Assembly (NCBI RefSeq): GCF_900104925.1 | Contig: NZ_LT629735.1 | Location: 3,641,001-3,705,000 of the forward strand | Direction: 5' to 3' | Source: Opitutus sp. GAS368 | GTDB taxonomy: Bacteria > Verrucomicrobiota > Verrucomicrobiia > Opitutales > Opitutaceae | DNA length: 64,000 bases | Part shown: piece by piece, positions 28,088 to 35,549 of the stretch | How positions within the stretch are numbered: the first letter of the stretch is position 1 | How the letters are laid out: the number at the start of each line of letters is the position of its first letter | Position numbers and translations under genes: made by a program | The notes under the pieces: generated by a model | Told to the model about the DNA's origin: nothing | Database searches by the model: none | What the model saw: the letters and a program-made list of their open reading frames with translations, nothing else

Positions 28088-29122
28088 TTAACCGGCGGCC
28101 GCGTCGGCGGCCGGGGGAGTCGCCATGAGCACGTTGGCCCGGGCGACGTCGGTTTCGATGCGGTGGTAAAGGTCCTGGTGAATGATCTGGGCGGCGGCGT
28201 GGATGGCGCTGTTCCAGGCGTGGCGGTTGGAGGAGCCGTGGGCCTTGAGCACGTTGCCCTTCACGCCCAGCAGCGGGGCGCCGCCATAGCGGTCGGGGTT
28301 CATGCGGGCCTTGAGCACGTCGAACGCGCCCTTGGCGAGCGCACCGCCGAGCAGGCGCATGGGATTGCGCTGGATCTCGTCCCGCAGCATGCCGCTGATG
28401 AACTTGGCCAGCGACTCCCAGGTCTTCAGCAGCGTGTTGCCGACGAAGCCGTCGCACACGACGACATCGACGGTGTCCTTGAACACCTGGAAGCCCTCGA
28501 TGGGGCCGGCGTAATTGATGATCCCGTTGACCTTCTTCAGCAGGGTGTTCGCCTCGGTGGTCAGCGCGGTGCCCTTGCCCTCCTCGGTGCCGATGGTGAG
28601 CAGCCCGACGCGCGGGTTGTCGATGCCGAGGATGACGCGCGCGTAGTCGGCGCCCAGGATGGCGTTGTGCACGAGGTGCTCGGGCTTGGCCTCCGGGTTG
28701 GCGCCGGCGTCGATCAGGATGAAATGGCCGTTTTCGCGGGGGATGACGGCGGCCAGCACGGGCCGGTCCACGCCGGTGATCGAGCCGACGATCAGCTTGC
28801 TGCCGGCCATGAGCGCGCCGGTGTTGCCGGAGCTCACGAGCGCGCCGGCCTTGCCTTCCTTGACGAGATTGAAGCCCCGGACCATCGAGGAATCCTTCTT
28901 CTTCGCGATGGCCCGCAGCGGCTTGTCCTCCATCGTGATCGCCTCGCTGGCGTGGACGACGGAGAGCCTGGCGTGGCCGCTCAGGCCGGCGGCGGCGAGC
29001 AGGGGCTCCAGCACGGCCTGATCGCCGATGAGCGTGATCGGGTCGATGTCCGGATCGGCCAGCGCGAGTTTGACGGCCTCGATGACTTCGGAAGGCCCGA
29101 GGTCGCCCCCCATCGCGTCCAC
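28088..29122 (-). CDS. plsX: Phosphate acyltransferase
   Basis: 344-residue (as read from the GTG at 29122) peripheral membrane enzyme converting acyl-ACP to acyl-phosphate for phospholipid synthesis. Motifs are DAMGGDLGPSEVIEAV, LLAAAGLSGHARLSVVHA, GNTGALMAGSKLIVGSI and CDGFVGNTLLKTWES. Most relatives begin a few residues earlier (the usual RIAVDAMGGD). Here the codons before GTG read ARIA in frame, but no ATG is available, so the true start may be a non-standard codon near 29128 or the GTG itself. Position between rpmF and fabH is classical. Confidence 0.92.
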   Translation of the reverse strand: MDAMGGDLGPSEVIEAVKLALADPDIDPITLIGDQAVLEPLLAAAGLSGHARLSVVHASEAITMEDKPLRAIAKKKDSSMVRGFNLVKEGKAGALVSSGNTGALMAGSKLIVGSITGVDRPVLAAVIPRENGHFILIDAGANPEAKPEHLVHNAILGADYARVILGIDNPRVGLLTIGTEEGKGTALTTEANTLLKKVNGIINYAGPIEGFQVFKDTVDVVVCDGFVGNTLLKTWESLAKFISGMLRDEIQRNPMRLLGGALAKGAFDVLKARMNPDRYGGAPLLGVKGNVLKAHGSSNRHAWNSAIHAAAQIIHQDLYHRIETDVARANVLMATPPAADAAAG

Positions 29123-29198
29123 CGCAATCCGGGCGTGAGCGGTCGAGGGACTGGCCGTCTCGGGGTTAATGGCGGGAAGACTGAACCCGGCGGACTCT

Positions 29199-29375
29199 TT
29201 AGACCTCGACGTTGAGGACCTGGCGACCGCGATAGATGCCCGTCTTGGGATTCACGCGGTGGGGGCGGAAGGAGCCGCCGTCGGTGTCCTTGGCAAATTG
29301 GGGGGCCTTGAGGGCGTTGGCGGCGCGGCGGTTGGCGCTACGGCGCTTGGATTGTTTGCGTTTCGGATTGGCCAT
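29199..29375 (-). CDS. rpmF: Ribosomal protein L32
   Basis: 58-residue basic protein of the large ribosomal subunit. The typical start MANPKRKQSKRRSANRRAAN and the tail VNPKTGIYRGRQVLNVEV fit L32. The zinc-binding cysteines of many L32 proteins are absent, so it is a Cys-free version. It opens the rpmF-plsX-fabH run that many bacteria share. A candidate promoter lies upstream. Confidence 0.94.
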   Translation of the reverse strand: MANPKRKQSKRRSANRRAANALKAPQFAKDTDGGSFRPHRVNPKTGIYRGRQVLNVEV

Positions 29376-29442
29376 AAAGAAGGGAGTTGAGGAGCGCGGT
29401 GGGTCGTGAAACCCGGTGCTTTTTTGCTATATAAAGACGAGG

Positions 29443-29471
29443 TTCGTAGGGTTCGCACCGGGGGCCGTCAA
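29443..29471 (-). promoter_or_regulatory. Candidate promoter for the rpmF-plsX-fabH run
   Basis: On the minus strand TTGACG (29471-29466) is followed after 17 bases by TACGAA (29448-29443). The -35 is good; the -10 matches only three of six positions. It lies about 70 bases upstream of the rpmF ATG. Weak but plausible. Confidence 0.35.
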
Positions 29472-29498
29472 GAGTTATGTCGCCCCCGCGGCCGCGGA

Positions 29499-30497
29499 TC
29501 AAATCAGGTAAAACAAAATCAGCGCAAATGCCACCAGCAGGCGGTAATAGGCAAAAAGGGTGAGGCCGTGCCGGGAGATGAAATGGACGAGGAATTTGAC
29601 CGCGATCATCGCTGTAATCGCGGCCACGCCGGCGCCGAGCAGGACGTCGCCCCAGCCGAAGACCTCGATCATGGCCGGGCCGGATTTGAGGGCCTTGAGC
29701 AAAGCCGCGCCGGCCAGGGTCGGCAGGCCGACCAGGAAGCTGAACTCGGCGGCCTTGGCGGCGTTCAGGCCGGCCAGGTAACCGCCCACGATGGTCACCA
29801 TGGAGCGGCTGGTGCCGGGCCACAGCGCGAGGCATTGGGCGAAGCCGATGCCCACCGACTTGCGCGGGGTCAGGTCGGACGGGTCGCCCTTGGAGAAGCC
29901 GATGCCGCTGTTCGCCCGCCGCCAGCGTTCCGCCCAGAGCATGAGCAGCGCGCCGACCACCTGCGCGCCGATCACGGCGGGCACCGAGAAAAGGTGCTCG
30001 TCGATCCAGTCATGCGCCAGCAGCCCGATCACCGCGACGGGCAGGGTCGCCCAAATGACGTTTCGCACCAGCCGGAAGCCCGCGCTGCTGCGACCCAGCA
30101 GGCCGAGGAACATCGACAGCATCTGCCGCCAATAAAGCAGCATCACGGCGCAGATGGCCCCGACCTGGATGATCACGGTGTAGGTGTCGGCGGCCAGCTT
30201 GAGTGTGAGGGGCACGCCCGCGGGGTATTTCGGCGATGGCGCCTTATACCACAGCAGCTGGCCGGCTTTGTCCGCCAGCTGCTTCTCGGATTCGAGCCCG
30301 AGCAGGCGGTTGGCGATGATCAGGTGTCCGGTGGACGAGATGGGCAGGAATTCCGTCACGCCCTCCACCACGCCGAGCACGACGGCATCGCCCGCGCTGA
30401 GCTCGGCGACGGGCGGGGCCGCCTGATCGGCGGCGGAGGCGGTAAGGGTGGCGGCCAGCAAGAGGCCGGCGCAGAGGAAGCGGGGCGAAAAAGGCAC
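29499..30497 (-). CDS. uppP: Undecaprenyl-diphosphatase
   Basis: Multi-pass inner-membrane enzyme of about 332 residues recycling undecaprenyl pyrophosphate for peptidoglycan and polysaccharide synthesis. The two active-site motifs are EGVTEFLPISSTGHLIIANR and PGTSRSMVTIVGGYLAGL. The GTG at 30497 gives VPFSPRFLCAGLLLAATLTASAAD, a hydrophobic leader. The ATG at 30587 would add 30 residues from a repeat and is rejected. The family is usually about 270 residues; the extra length is this leader plus a loop near KAGQLLWYKAPSPKYPAG. It is divergent from trpD. Confidence 0.95.
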   Translation of the reverse strand: MPFSPRFLCAGLLLAATLTASAADQAAPPVAELSAGDAVVLGVVEGVTEFLPISSTGHLIIANRLLGLESEKQLADKAGQLLWYKAPSPKYPAGVPLTLKLAADTYTVIIQVGAICAVMLLYWRQMLSMFLGLLGRSSAGFRLVRNVIWATLPVAVIGLLAHDWIDEHLFSVPAVIGAQVVGALLMLWAERWRRANSGIGFSKGDPSDLTPRKSVGIGFAQCLALWPGTSRSMVTIVGGYLAGLNAAKAAEFSFLVGLPTLAGAALLKALKSGPAMIEVFGWGDVLLGAGVAAITAMIAVKFLVHFISRHGLTLFAYYRLLVAFALILFYLI

Positions 30498-30551
30498 GCG
30501 ATAGTGTCCGCGAAAACGTCCGTCGCTGTCGAGTTTTATGGAGGATGGAAC

Positions 30552-30600
30552 TGTAGCGGCGCTCGATGAGCGCCGTCCGTCGATCATAGACCGACGCTAC
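30552..30600. repeat. GTAG-headed inverted repeat pair (CGGCGGTC family, diverged)
   Basis: TGTAGCGGCGCTCGATGAGC and the diverged inverse ATCATAGACCGACGCTAC lie in the divergent gap between uppP and trpD. The centre is only a few bases, so this is a compact copy of the family at 25301 and 31729. Confidence 0.78.
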
Positions 30601-30653
30601 CGTGGTTTTATGCTTTGCGCCACCGGGAGGAATGGCTTCTCCTCGGCGCCTTG

Positions 30654-31700
30654 ATGGCCGCATTGACCGAGCTCACCTCCAAGCTGACCAACCGGCTTGA
30701 TCTTGGCCCCGCCGAAGTCGCGTCGGCCGCCGCCGCGCTGGGTTCCTCCGAGGCGACCGACGAGGCCAAGGCCGCTTTCCTGGCCGCGCTGGCCGCGAAA
30801 GGCGAGACGCCCGCGGAGATTGCCGGATTCGCCCGGGCGTTTCTCGCCCTGGCGGTCAACCCCGGGGTCGGAACCTGGGCGCCGCGCGCCATTGATATTG
30901 TCGGCACCGGTGGCGACCACGCGGGTGGGTTCAACATTTCCAGCCTGGTCGTGCTCGTCGTCGCCAGCGCGGGCGTACCGGTGATGAAACACGGCAACCG
31001 CGGCATCACCTCGAAGTGCGGCAGCGCCGACCTGCTGGCGGCGCTGGGGGTCGATCTCGCCGCCGCGCCGCAGAAGCTGCGCCAGGCGCTCGACCAGCTG
31101 GGCTACGCGTTTTTCTTCGCGCCGAACTATCACCCGGCCTTCAAGCACATCGGCGCCGCCCGCAAGTCGCTCGCGGCGCAGGGACAGCGCTCGGTCTTCA
31201 ACATCCTCGGCCCGCTCATGAATCCCGGCCGGCCGGCGCACATCCTTCTCGGCGTCTACTCCCTGCCGCTGGTCGAGAAACTCTCCCGCACCCTCGACGA
31301 GCTCGGCCAGGAGGCGGGCCTCGTCGGCCACGGCGTCATCGCGCCGGGGCAGGGCATCGACGAACTCACCACGGCGACTGTCAACCACGTGAGCGGCGTC
31401 GGCCGGTTGCGCGGGGTGCACGCCATGTGGCGGGCGGAGGATTTCGGGCTCAGCCCCGCGCCGTTCGCCGAGCTGCAGGGCGGCGATCTCCCGACCAACC
31501 TGGCCACGGTCGGGGCCATCCTCGCCGGACGCGGCCCCGCCGGACTGGTCGATACCATCGTGCTCAACAGCGCGGTGGCGCTGCACGTGACCGGCCGCGT
31601 GGCCACGGTCCGCGAAGGACTCGCGCCGGCGCGCGAGCTCCTGCTCGGCGGCGCCGTGGCGAAAAAGATCGCCGCCACCAAGGAATTCTACCGCGCATGA
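30654..31700 (+). CDS. trpD: Anthranilate phosphoribosyltransferase
   Basis: 348-residue enzyme transferring phosphoribosyl from PRPP to anthranilate in tryptophan synthesis. Signature motifs are DIVGTGGDHAGGFNISSL (PRPP loop), VMKHGNRGITSKCGSADLL, FFFAPNYHPAFKHIGAAR and the NPGRPAHILLGVYS core. ATG 30654 (MAALTELTSKL) fits family length (about 340). A TTG at 30615 is possible but would lengthen it by 13 residues. No other trp genes are adjacent, so trpD is separated from the rest of the pathway. Confidence 0.96.
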   Translation: MAALTELTSKLTNRLDLGPAEVASAAAALGSSEATDEAKAAFLAALAAKGETPAEIAGFARAFLALAVNPGVGTWAPRAIDIVGTGGDHAGGFNISSLVVLVVASAGVPVMKHGNRGITSKCGSADLLAALGVDLAAAPQKLRQALDQLGYAFFFAPNYHPAFKHIGAARKSLAAQGQRSVFNILGPLMNPGRPAHILLGVYSLPLVEKLSRTLDELGQEAGLVGHGVIAPGQGIDELTTATVNHVSGVGRLRGVHAMWRAEDFGLSPAPFAELQGGDLPTNLATVGAILAGRGPAGLVDTIVLNSAVALHVTGRVATVREGLAPARELLLGGAVAKKIAATKEFYRA

Positions 31701-31728
31701 AGCATCTTTCGACGGTTGGCGCAGCATC

Positions 31729-31788
31729 TGTAGCGGCGGTCTGTGACCGCCGATCACGTTCTCTCGGCGGTCACAGACCGCCGCTACA
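31729..31788. repeat. GTAG-headed inverted repeat pair abutting the glmM start
   Basis: TGTAGCGGCGGTCTGTGACC and its exact inverse form a near-perfect GTAG-headed REP doublet. The final CTACA ends at 31788, immediately before the glmM ATG (31789). The repeat therefore occupies the position where a ribosome site would be. Confidence 0.9.
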
Positions 31789-33126
31789 ATGAAACGCCTC
31801 TACTTCGGCACCGACGGGGTGCGCGGCCTCTACGGCAGCGTGACGATGAACGAGGACTTTGCGTGGCGGCTCGGCGCGGCGGCGGCGGCCTGGTTGCGCG
31901 CCAAGGGACAGGCGCCGGGCGGATTGGTCCTGATCGGCCGCGACACCCGCGCCTCGGGGGCTTCGCTGGCCCAGGCGCTGGCCGACGGCTTGGCCCACGG
32001 GGGCTGCGCGCCGGCCTCGCTCGAGATCCTGCCGACGCCAGCCGTGTCCCGCGCCGTGCGCACCCGGCAGGCGGCGCTCGGCGTGGTCGTCACCGCCTCG
32101 CACAATCCCGCCACCGACAACGGCATCAAGTTCTTCGGGCCGGCCGGCATGAAGCTGACCGACGACGAGGAGGCCGCGATCGAGGCATTGCTGCCCGCCA
32201 AGCGCACCGACCCCACGGTCCACCGGCTCAAGGCCGCCGATGGCATCTCCGACTACCTTTATGCGATGGAGGGCGTCCTGCACGGCAAGCTGACCGGCTG
32301 GAAGATCGTGCTCGATACCGCCAATGGCGCCACCGTCCACACCAGTAGCGCGGTTCTGCGCGATCACCAGGCCAAGGTCATTGCGATCGGCGCCGAGCCG
32401 GACGGTTTGAACATCAACGCCGGCGTGGGCAGCGAGCACCCGGAGGCCATGTGCGCGGCGGTGCGCCAGCACGGGGCCCGACTGGGCATCGCGCACGACG
32501 GCGACGGCGACCGGTGTGTCCTGTGCGACGAGCATGGCGACGTGCTCGATGGCGATGAAATCCTGACGATCCTCGCCCTGCAGGCACTCAAGCAGGGCCA
32601 GCTGGTGAAAAAGATCCTGGTCGTGACGGTGCAGAGCAACCTCGGGGTCGAGGCCGCGGTCACCGCCGCCGGCGGCCGGGTGCTGCGCACTGCGGTAGGT
32701 GACCGCTATGTCATCGAGCGCATGCTGGCCGAGGGCGCCACGCTCGGCGGCGAATCCTCGGGCCATGTGATTTGCGCGGATGTGTCGCCAACCGGCGACG
32801 GCCTGGTCGCCGCGCTCAAGGTGATTGCGGTCATGCTCGCCACCGGCCGGCCGCTGTCCGAATTGCGCAAGGTGCTGGTGAAATTTCCACAGCAGTCGGT
32901 CGCGCTGAAGGTGCGAGAAAAGAAACCGTTGGAGGCACTGCCCACGCTGCCGGCCGCCATCAAGGCGGTCGAGACGGAGCTCGGGGCGCAGGGCCGGGTG
33001 CTGGTCCGCTACTCCGGTACCGAGGCCAAGCTGCGGCTGCTCGTCGAGGGCCCGACCGCAGCCATCGTCCAGGCCGCCCTCGATAAACTGGTTGCCGCCG
33101 CGCGAGCGGAGCTGGAAGTGATGTAG
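31789..33126 (+). CDS. glmM: Phosphoglucosamine mutase
   Basis: 445-residue alpha-D-phosphohexomutase converting glucosamine 6-phosphate to glucosamine 1-phosphate for UDP-GlcNAc synthesis. Motifs are FGTDGVRG at the start, the phosphoserine loop VTASHNPATDNGIKFF, the Mg site AHDGDGDRC, the sugar-binding GGESSGHVI and the phosphate-binding RYSGTEAKLRLLVEG. Length is standard. The start codon follows the REP doublet with no Shine-Dalgarno in between, so translation may be weak, leaderless or structure-controlled. Confidence 0.96.
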   Translation: MKRLYFGTDGVRGLYGSVTMNEDFAWRLGAAAAAWLRAKGQAPGGLVLIGRDTRASGASLAQALADGLAHGGCAPASLEILPTPAVSRAVRTRQAALGVVVTASHNPATDNGIKFFGPAGMKLTDDEEAAIEALLPAKRTDPTVHRLKAADGISDYLYAMEGVLHGKLTGWKIVLDTANGATVHTSSAVLRDHQAKVIAIGAEPDGLNINAGVGSEHPEAMCAAVRQHGARLGIAHDGDGDRCVLCDEHGDVLDGDEILTILALQALKQGQLVKKILVVTVQSNLGVEAAVTAAGGRVLRTAVGDRYVIERMLAEGATLGGESSGHVICADVSPTGDGLVAALKVIAVMLATGRPLSELRKVLVKFPQQSVALKVREKKPLEALPTLPAAIKAVETELGAQGRVLVRYSGTEAKLRLLVEGPTAAIVQAALDKLVAAARAELEVM

Positions 33127-33134
33127 CATTTTTG

Positions 33135-33282
33135 ACCACGGATTAAACGGATGATCACGGATCAAACCTGTCGGAGCCTGCTTGCAGGCGATTTTCGGAC
33201 GATTCAGCCGCGATCATTCCTGATCGCCTGCAAGCAGGCTCCGACACAAAATCTATCCGTGCCAATCCGTGTAATCCGTGGT
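33135..33282. repeat. CCACGGATTA inverted repeat enclosing a second repeat
   Basis: The outer arms ACCACGGATTAAACGGATGA and, on the right, ATCCGTGTAATCCGTGGT (imperfect) enclose the GAGCCTGC-family element at 33169-33246. The outer family also occurs at 56523-56602. This is a nested insertion between glmM and the TPR gene. Confidence 0.72.
33169..33246. repeat. Inverted repeat pair (GAGCCTGC family, GTCG head)
   Basis: TGTCGGAGCCTGCTTGCAGG and its inverse, with the same stem-loops as at 23954-24029, but the head reads GTCG rather than GTAG on both sides. It sits inside the CCACGGATTA element. Confidence 0.82.
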
Positions 33283-33294
33283 TAAACCTGCCTT

Positions 33295-33939
33295 ATGCCC
33301 GAGGTCCTGATCAGCGCCCTGAGTTTCGCCCTGCAAAAGCAGGCGGAGAGTGCGCGCTCGGCCTTTGACCGCGGCAGGGCCGAGCAGGCGGCGGACCTCT
33401 GCGCCAAAATCCTCGACGAGCAGCCGGCCTGCCTGAGTGTGCGCAAGCTGGAGCGGGCCGCGCTGCTCAAGGTCGCGGCCATGCGCCAGAGCGGGCTGTC
33501 CAAGCTGGTGCGGGCCGTGTCGACCGCGCCGTTTCTGCTCGGCGGCAGCATGAAGCTGAAGGACGAGCCCCGCGCGGCGTTTGCCAGCGCGGAGCGCCTG
33601 CTGCGCCGCGACCCGCACAACACGGCGGCGCTCGGTCTGATGGGTCAGGCCGCCATGGCGCTCAACTGGCCCGAGACGGCGGTGTTTGCCTATGAGGCGG
33701 CGAGCGACGACGAGCCCGACCGGGCCGACCTGTGGATTGCGCTTGGCGGGGCCTACCTCATCGCCGGCCGCGCGAAAGATGCCGTGCAGGCGGCGGACGA
33801 GGCACTGCGCCTCCATCCCGGCAACGCCGACGCTCTTGCGTTGCAGCGCACAGCATCAGTGTCCGTCACAATGGCCCAGGGCAAATGGGAGCAAGGCGGC
33901 GACTTCCGCGGCAAACTCGCCGAGCCGCCCAAGGGTTGA
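33295..33939 (+). CDS. Tetratricopeptide-repeat protein
   Basis: 214-residue, mostly helical, probably cytosolic (no signal peptide) protein. TPR-like pairs are ARSAFDRGRAEQAADLCAKI, AFASAERLLRRDPHNTAALG, MALNWPETAVFAYEAASDDE and LWIALGGAYLIAGRAKDAV followed by QAADEALRLHPGNADALAL. Such proteins act as interaction scaffolds; no partner can be named. It lies downstream of glmM but separated by repeats, so co-transcription is uncertain. The C-terminal tail (KWEQGGDFRGKLAEPPKG) is unstructured. Confidence 0.72.
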   Translation: MPEVLISALSFALQKQAESARSAFDRGRAEQAADLCAKILDEQPACLSVRKLERAALLKVAAMRQSGLSKLVRAVSTAPFLLGGSMKLKDEPRAAFASAERLLRRDPHNTAALGLMGQAAMALNWPETAVFAYEAASDDEPDRADLWIALGGAYLIAGRAKDAVQAADEALRLHPGNADALALQRTASVSVTMAQGKWEQGGDFRGKLAEPPKG

Positions 33940-34199
33940 TCGCAGACCGCAGGGCCATTCTGACACGGCAGTCAGCCTCTGTAAGGATCCTGTAGAGAGC
34001 CTGTAGAGATCCTGTAAGGCAGGCCGAAGGCAGATTGGCCGATAATCGGTAAAAAAGCCAGATTCGGCGATCCCGAGCGAGCCGGTTTGTCCCTAGGCTT
34101 CAGATGAATGAGCTACAGTGGTCCTCCGGCGATACTTTCGGGCGCGAAATGGCTTGGGTATCTCTTTCCGGGTTTTCCGGCCCGCAGGCCGACATTCGG
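33940..34199. other. Gap between the TPR gene and the 21-bp array
   Basis: No gene seen. It contains short direct repeats of CCTGTAGAGA (33985-34018) and a short palindrome CCGATAATCGG near 34042. An open frame begins with ATG 34104 just before the 21-bp array and reads through it, but nothing supports translation there. Confidence 0.4.
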
Positions 34200-34472
34200 G
34201 AGACGCAATATCCGAAGAAGGTAATGCAATACCCGAACCGGGTAACGCGTGACCCAAAGAAAGTAATGCAATACCCAAAGGGAGTAACGTGTGACCTAAA
34301 AAGGGAGACGCGCGACCCAAAGGAGGTAACGCGATACCCAAAGCGTGAGACGCGATACCTGAACCGGGTAAAGCGATACCCAAAGAGGGAGACGCGATAC
34401 CCGAAGGAGATAACGCACGACCCGAAGAGGGAGACGTGCTTCCCTCAAAGGGACATACGATATCCGGATTTA
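34200..34472. repeat. Tandem array, 13 units of 21 bp
   Basis: Thirteen contiguous units of exactly 21 bases with no indels; the consensus is close to GTAACGCGATACCCAAAGAG plus one base. Many units contain a GGTA...TACC half-palindrome. Units differ by substitutions at all three positions of the would-be codons. Translated in the frame of ATG 34104, they give 13 heptapeptides of the type (V/E)-T-R-(Y/D)-P-K-x. Not a CRISPR: there are no unique spacers. Confidence 0.9.
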
Positions 34473-34583
34473 AAGGCGCGTGCCCTTTGGGTCAGTAGGC
34501 CCAAAACCAATTCCTCATCATCTCCTGACTACGAAAGCGAGGGCAGGATCTACCAACCCACGGGTCGAACAAAGGAAAAAGAC

Positions 34584-34739
34584 ATGCCAACGAAATACCC
34601 ACCCGACGGCGTGCTGGCTGATGCCACGGTCGAGATCAGGAGGACGGAACTCTCCGGCCTCATGAACGACCGCGAAGACAAGGCCGCGGCCCTGCATGAC
34701 CTCGTAATCCGGGCCCGCTTCGGCTTCAGGGCCACCTAA
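34584..34739 (+). CDS. Small hypothetical protein
   Basis: 51-residue ORF starting at ATG 34584 with a good ribosome site (AAAGGA, spacing about ten bases). The product MPTKYPPDGVLADATVEIRR continues with LSGLMNDREDKAAALHDLVI and is charged, soluble and without signal peptide. The same frame is open back through the 21-bp array to ATG 34104 (211 residues), so a longer product is possible. It precedes the two-component operon by 117 bases. No homologue recognised. Confidence 0.35.
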   Translation: MPTKYPPDGVLADATVEIRRTELSGLMNDREDKAAALHDLVIRARFGFRAT

Positions 34740-34856
34740 AGGCGCGAAACGCCATCAATTTAGTCCGCAGCATGGCTGCTGCAAAAAGCCGCATACCTGG
34801 TGACGCCTTCAACGACAGGCTCGCCATCTCCGCGGCCGGTGAAATAGCTTCCGCCC

Positions 34857-35549
34857 GTGACTCGTGTTTTGATTGTCGAAGACGATGGGAAGACGGCATC
34901 GGGCCTGGCAGCCGGCCTCAAGGGCGAAGGCTTCGAGGTGCGGACAGTAGCTTCGGGCGAAGACGCGCTGTTGTCCTTGTCGGCGCAGGCGGCGGATCTG
35001 CTCATTTTGGACTGGATGCTGCCGGGCCGGGACGGCCTGCAGGTGTTGCAGGCGCTGCGGGACCGCGGGCAGCGTCCGCCGGTGCTGCTGCTGACGGCGC
35101 GCGACTCGATCACCGATCGGGTGAAAGGCCTGGAGGCGGGAGCGGACGATTACCTGACCAAGCCGTTTGCCTTTGAAGAATTGCTGGCCCGCGTTCGCGC
35201 ATTGTTGCGTCGTGCCGTGCCGGCCGAACCGCTCCGCCGGACCCTCGCCGATCTCTCGGTTGACCTCGAAACCCGCCGCGTGACCCGGGACGGCCAGGTA
35301 ATCGGGCTGACTCCGCGCGAGTATGATCTCATTGCCTATCTGATCCGCCACCCGGGCCAGGTGGTGGATCGCGACCGGCTGGCGCGGGAGGTCTGGCGCG
35401 AATCGAACCGTGCGACCCCCCTGGACAATGTGATCGATGTGCATGTCGCGCGGCTGCGGCGCAAGATCGACGAAGGACGCCAGTCCAAATTGCTGCATGT
35501 CGTGCGCGGCCTCGGCCTGGTGCTGCGCGACGAGGGAGCGAAGGCATGA
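34857..35549 (+). CDS. OmpR-family response regulator
   Basis: 230 residues: receiver domain with phospho-acceptor Asp52 (LLILDWMLPGRDG), acidic pocket VEDD near the N-terminus, LLTARDS and the conserved Lys in YLTKPFAFEELL. A winged-helix DNA-binding domain follows (LTPREYDLIAYLIRHPGQVV and NVIDVHVARLRRKIDEG). The GTG start follows a 117-base gap. Its gene overlaps the kinase gene by four bases. The layout resembles CusR/CopR-type regulators, but the target here is more likely the downstream mgtA-porin pair. Confidence 0.95.
   Translation: MTRVLIVEDDGKTASGLAAGLKGEGFEVRTVASGEDALLSLSAQAADLLILDWMLPGRDGLQVLQALRDRGQRPPVLLLTARDSITDRVKGLEAGADDYLTKPFAFEELLARVRALLRRAVPAEPLRRTLADLSVDLETRRVTRDGQVIGLTPREYDLIAYLIRHPGQVVDRDRLAREVWRESNRATPLDNVIDVHVARLRRKIDEGRQSKLLHVVRGLGLVLRDEGAKA

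Noticed and set aside
34200-34472. CRISPR array
   Set aside because: Units are contiguous 21-bp repeats without unique spacers, and no cas genes are present.
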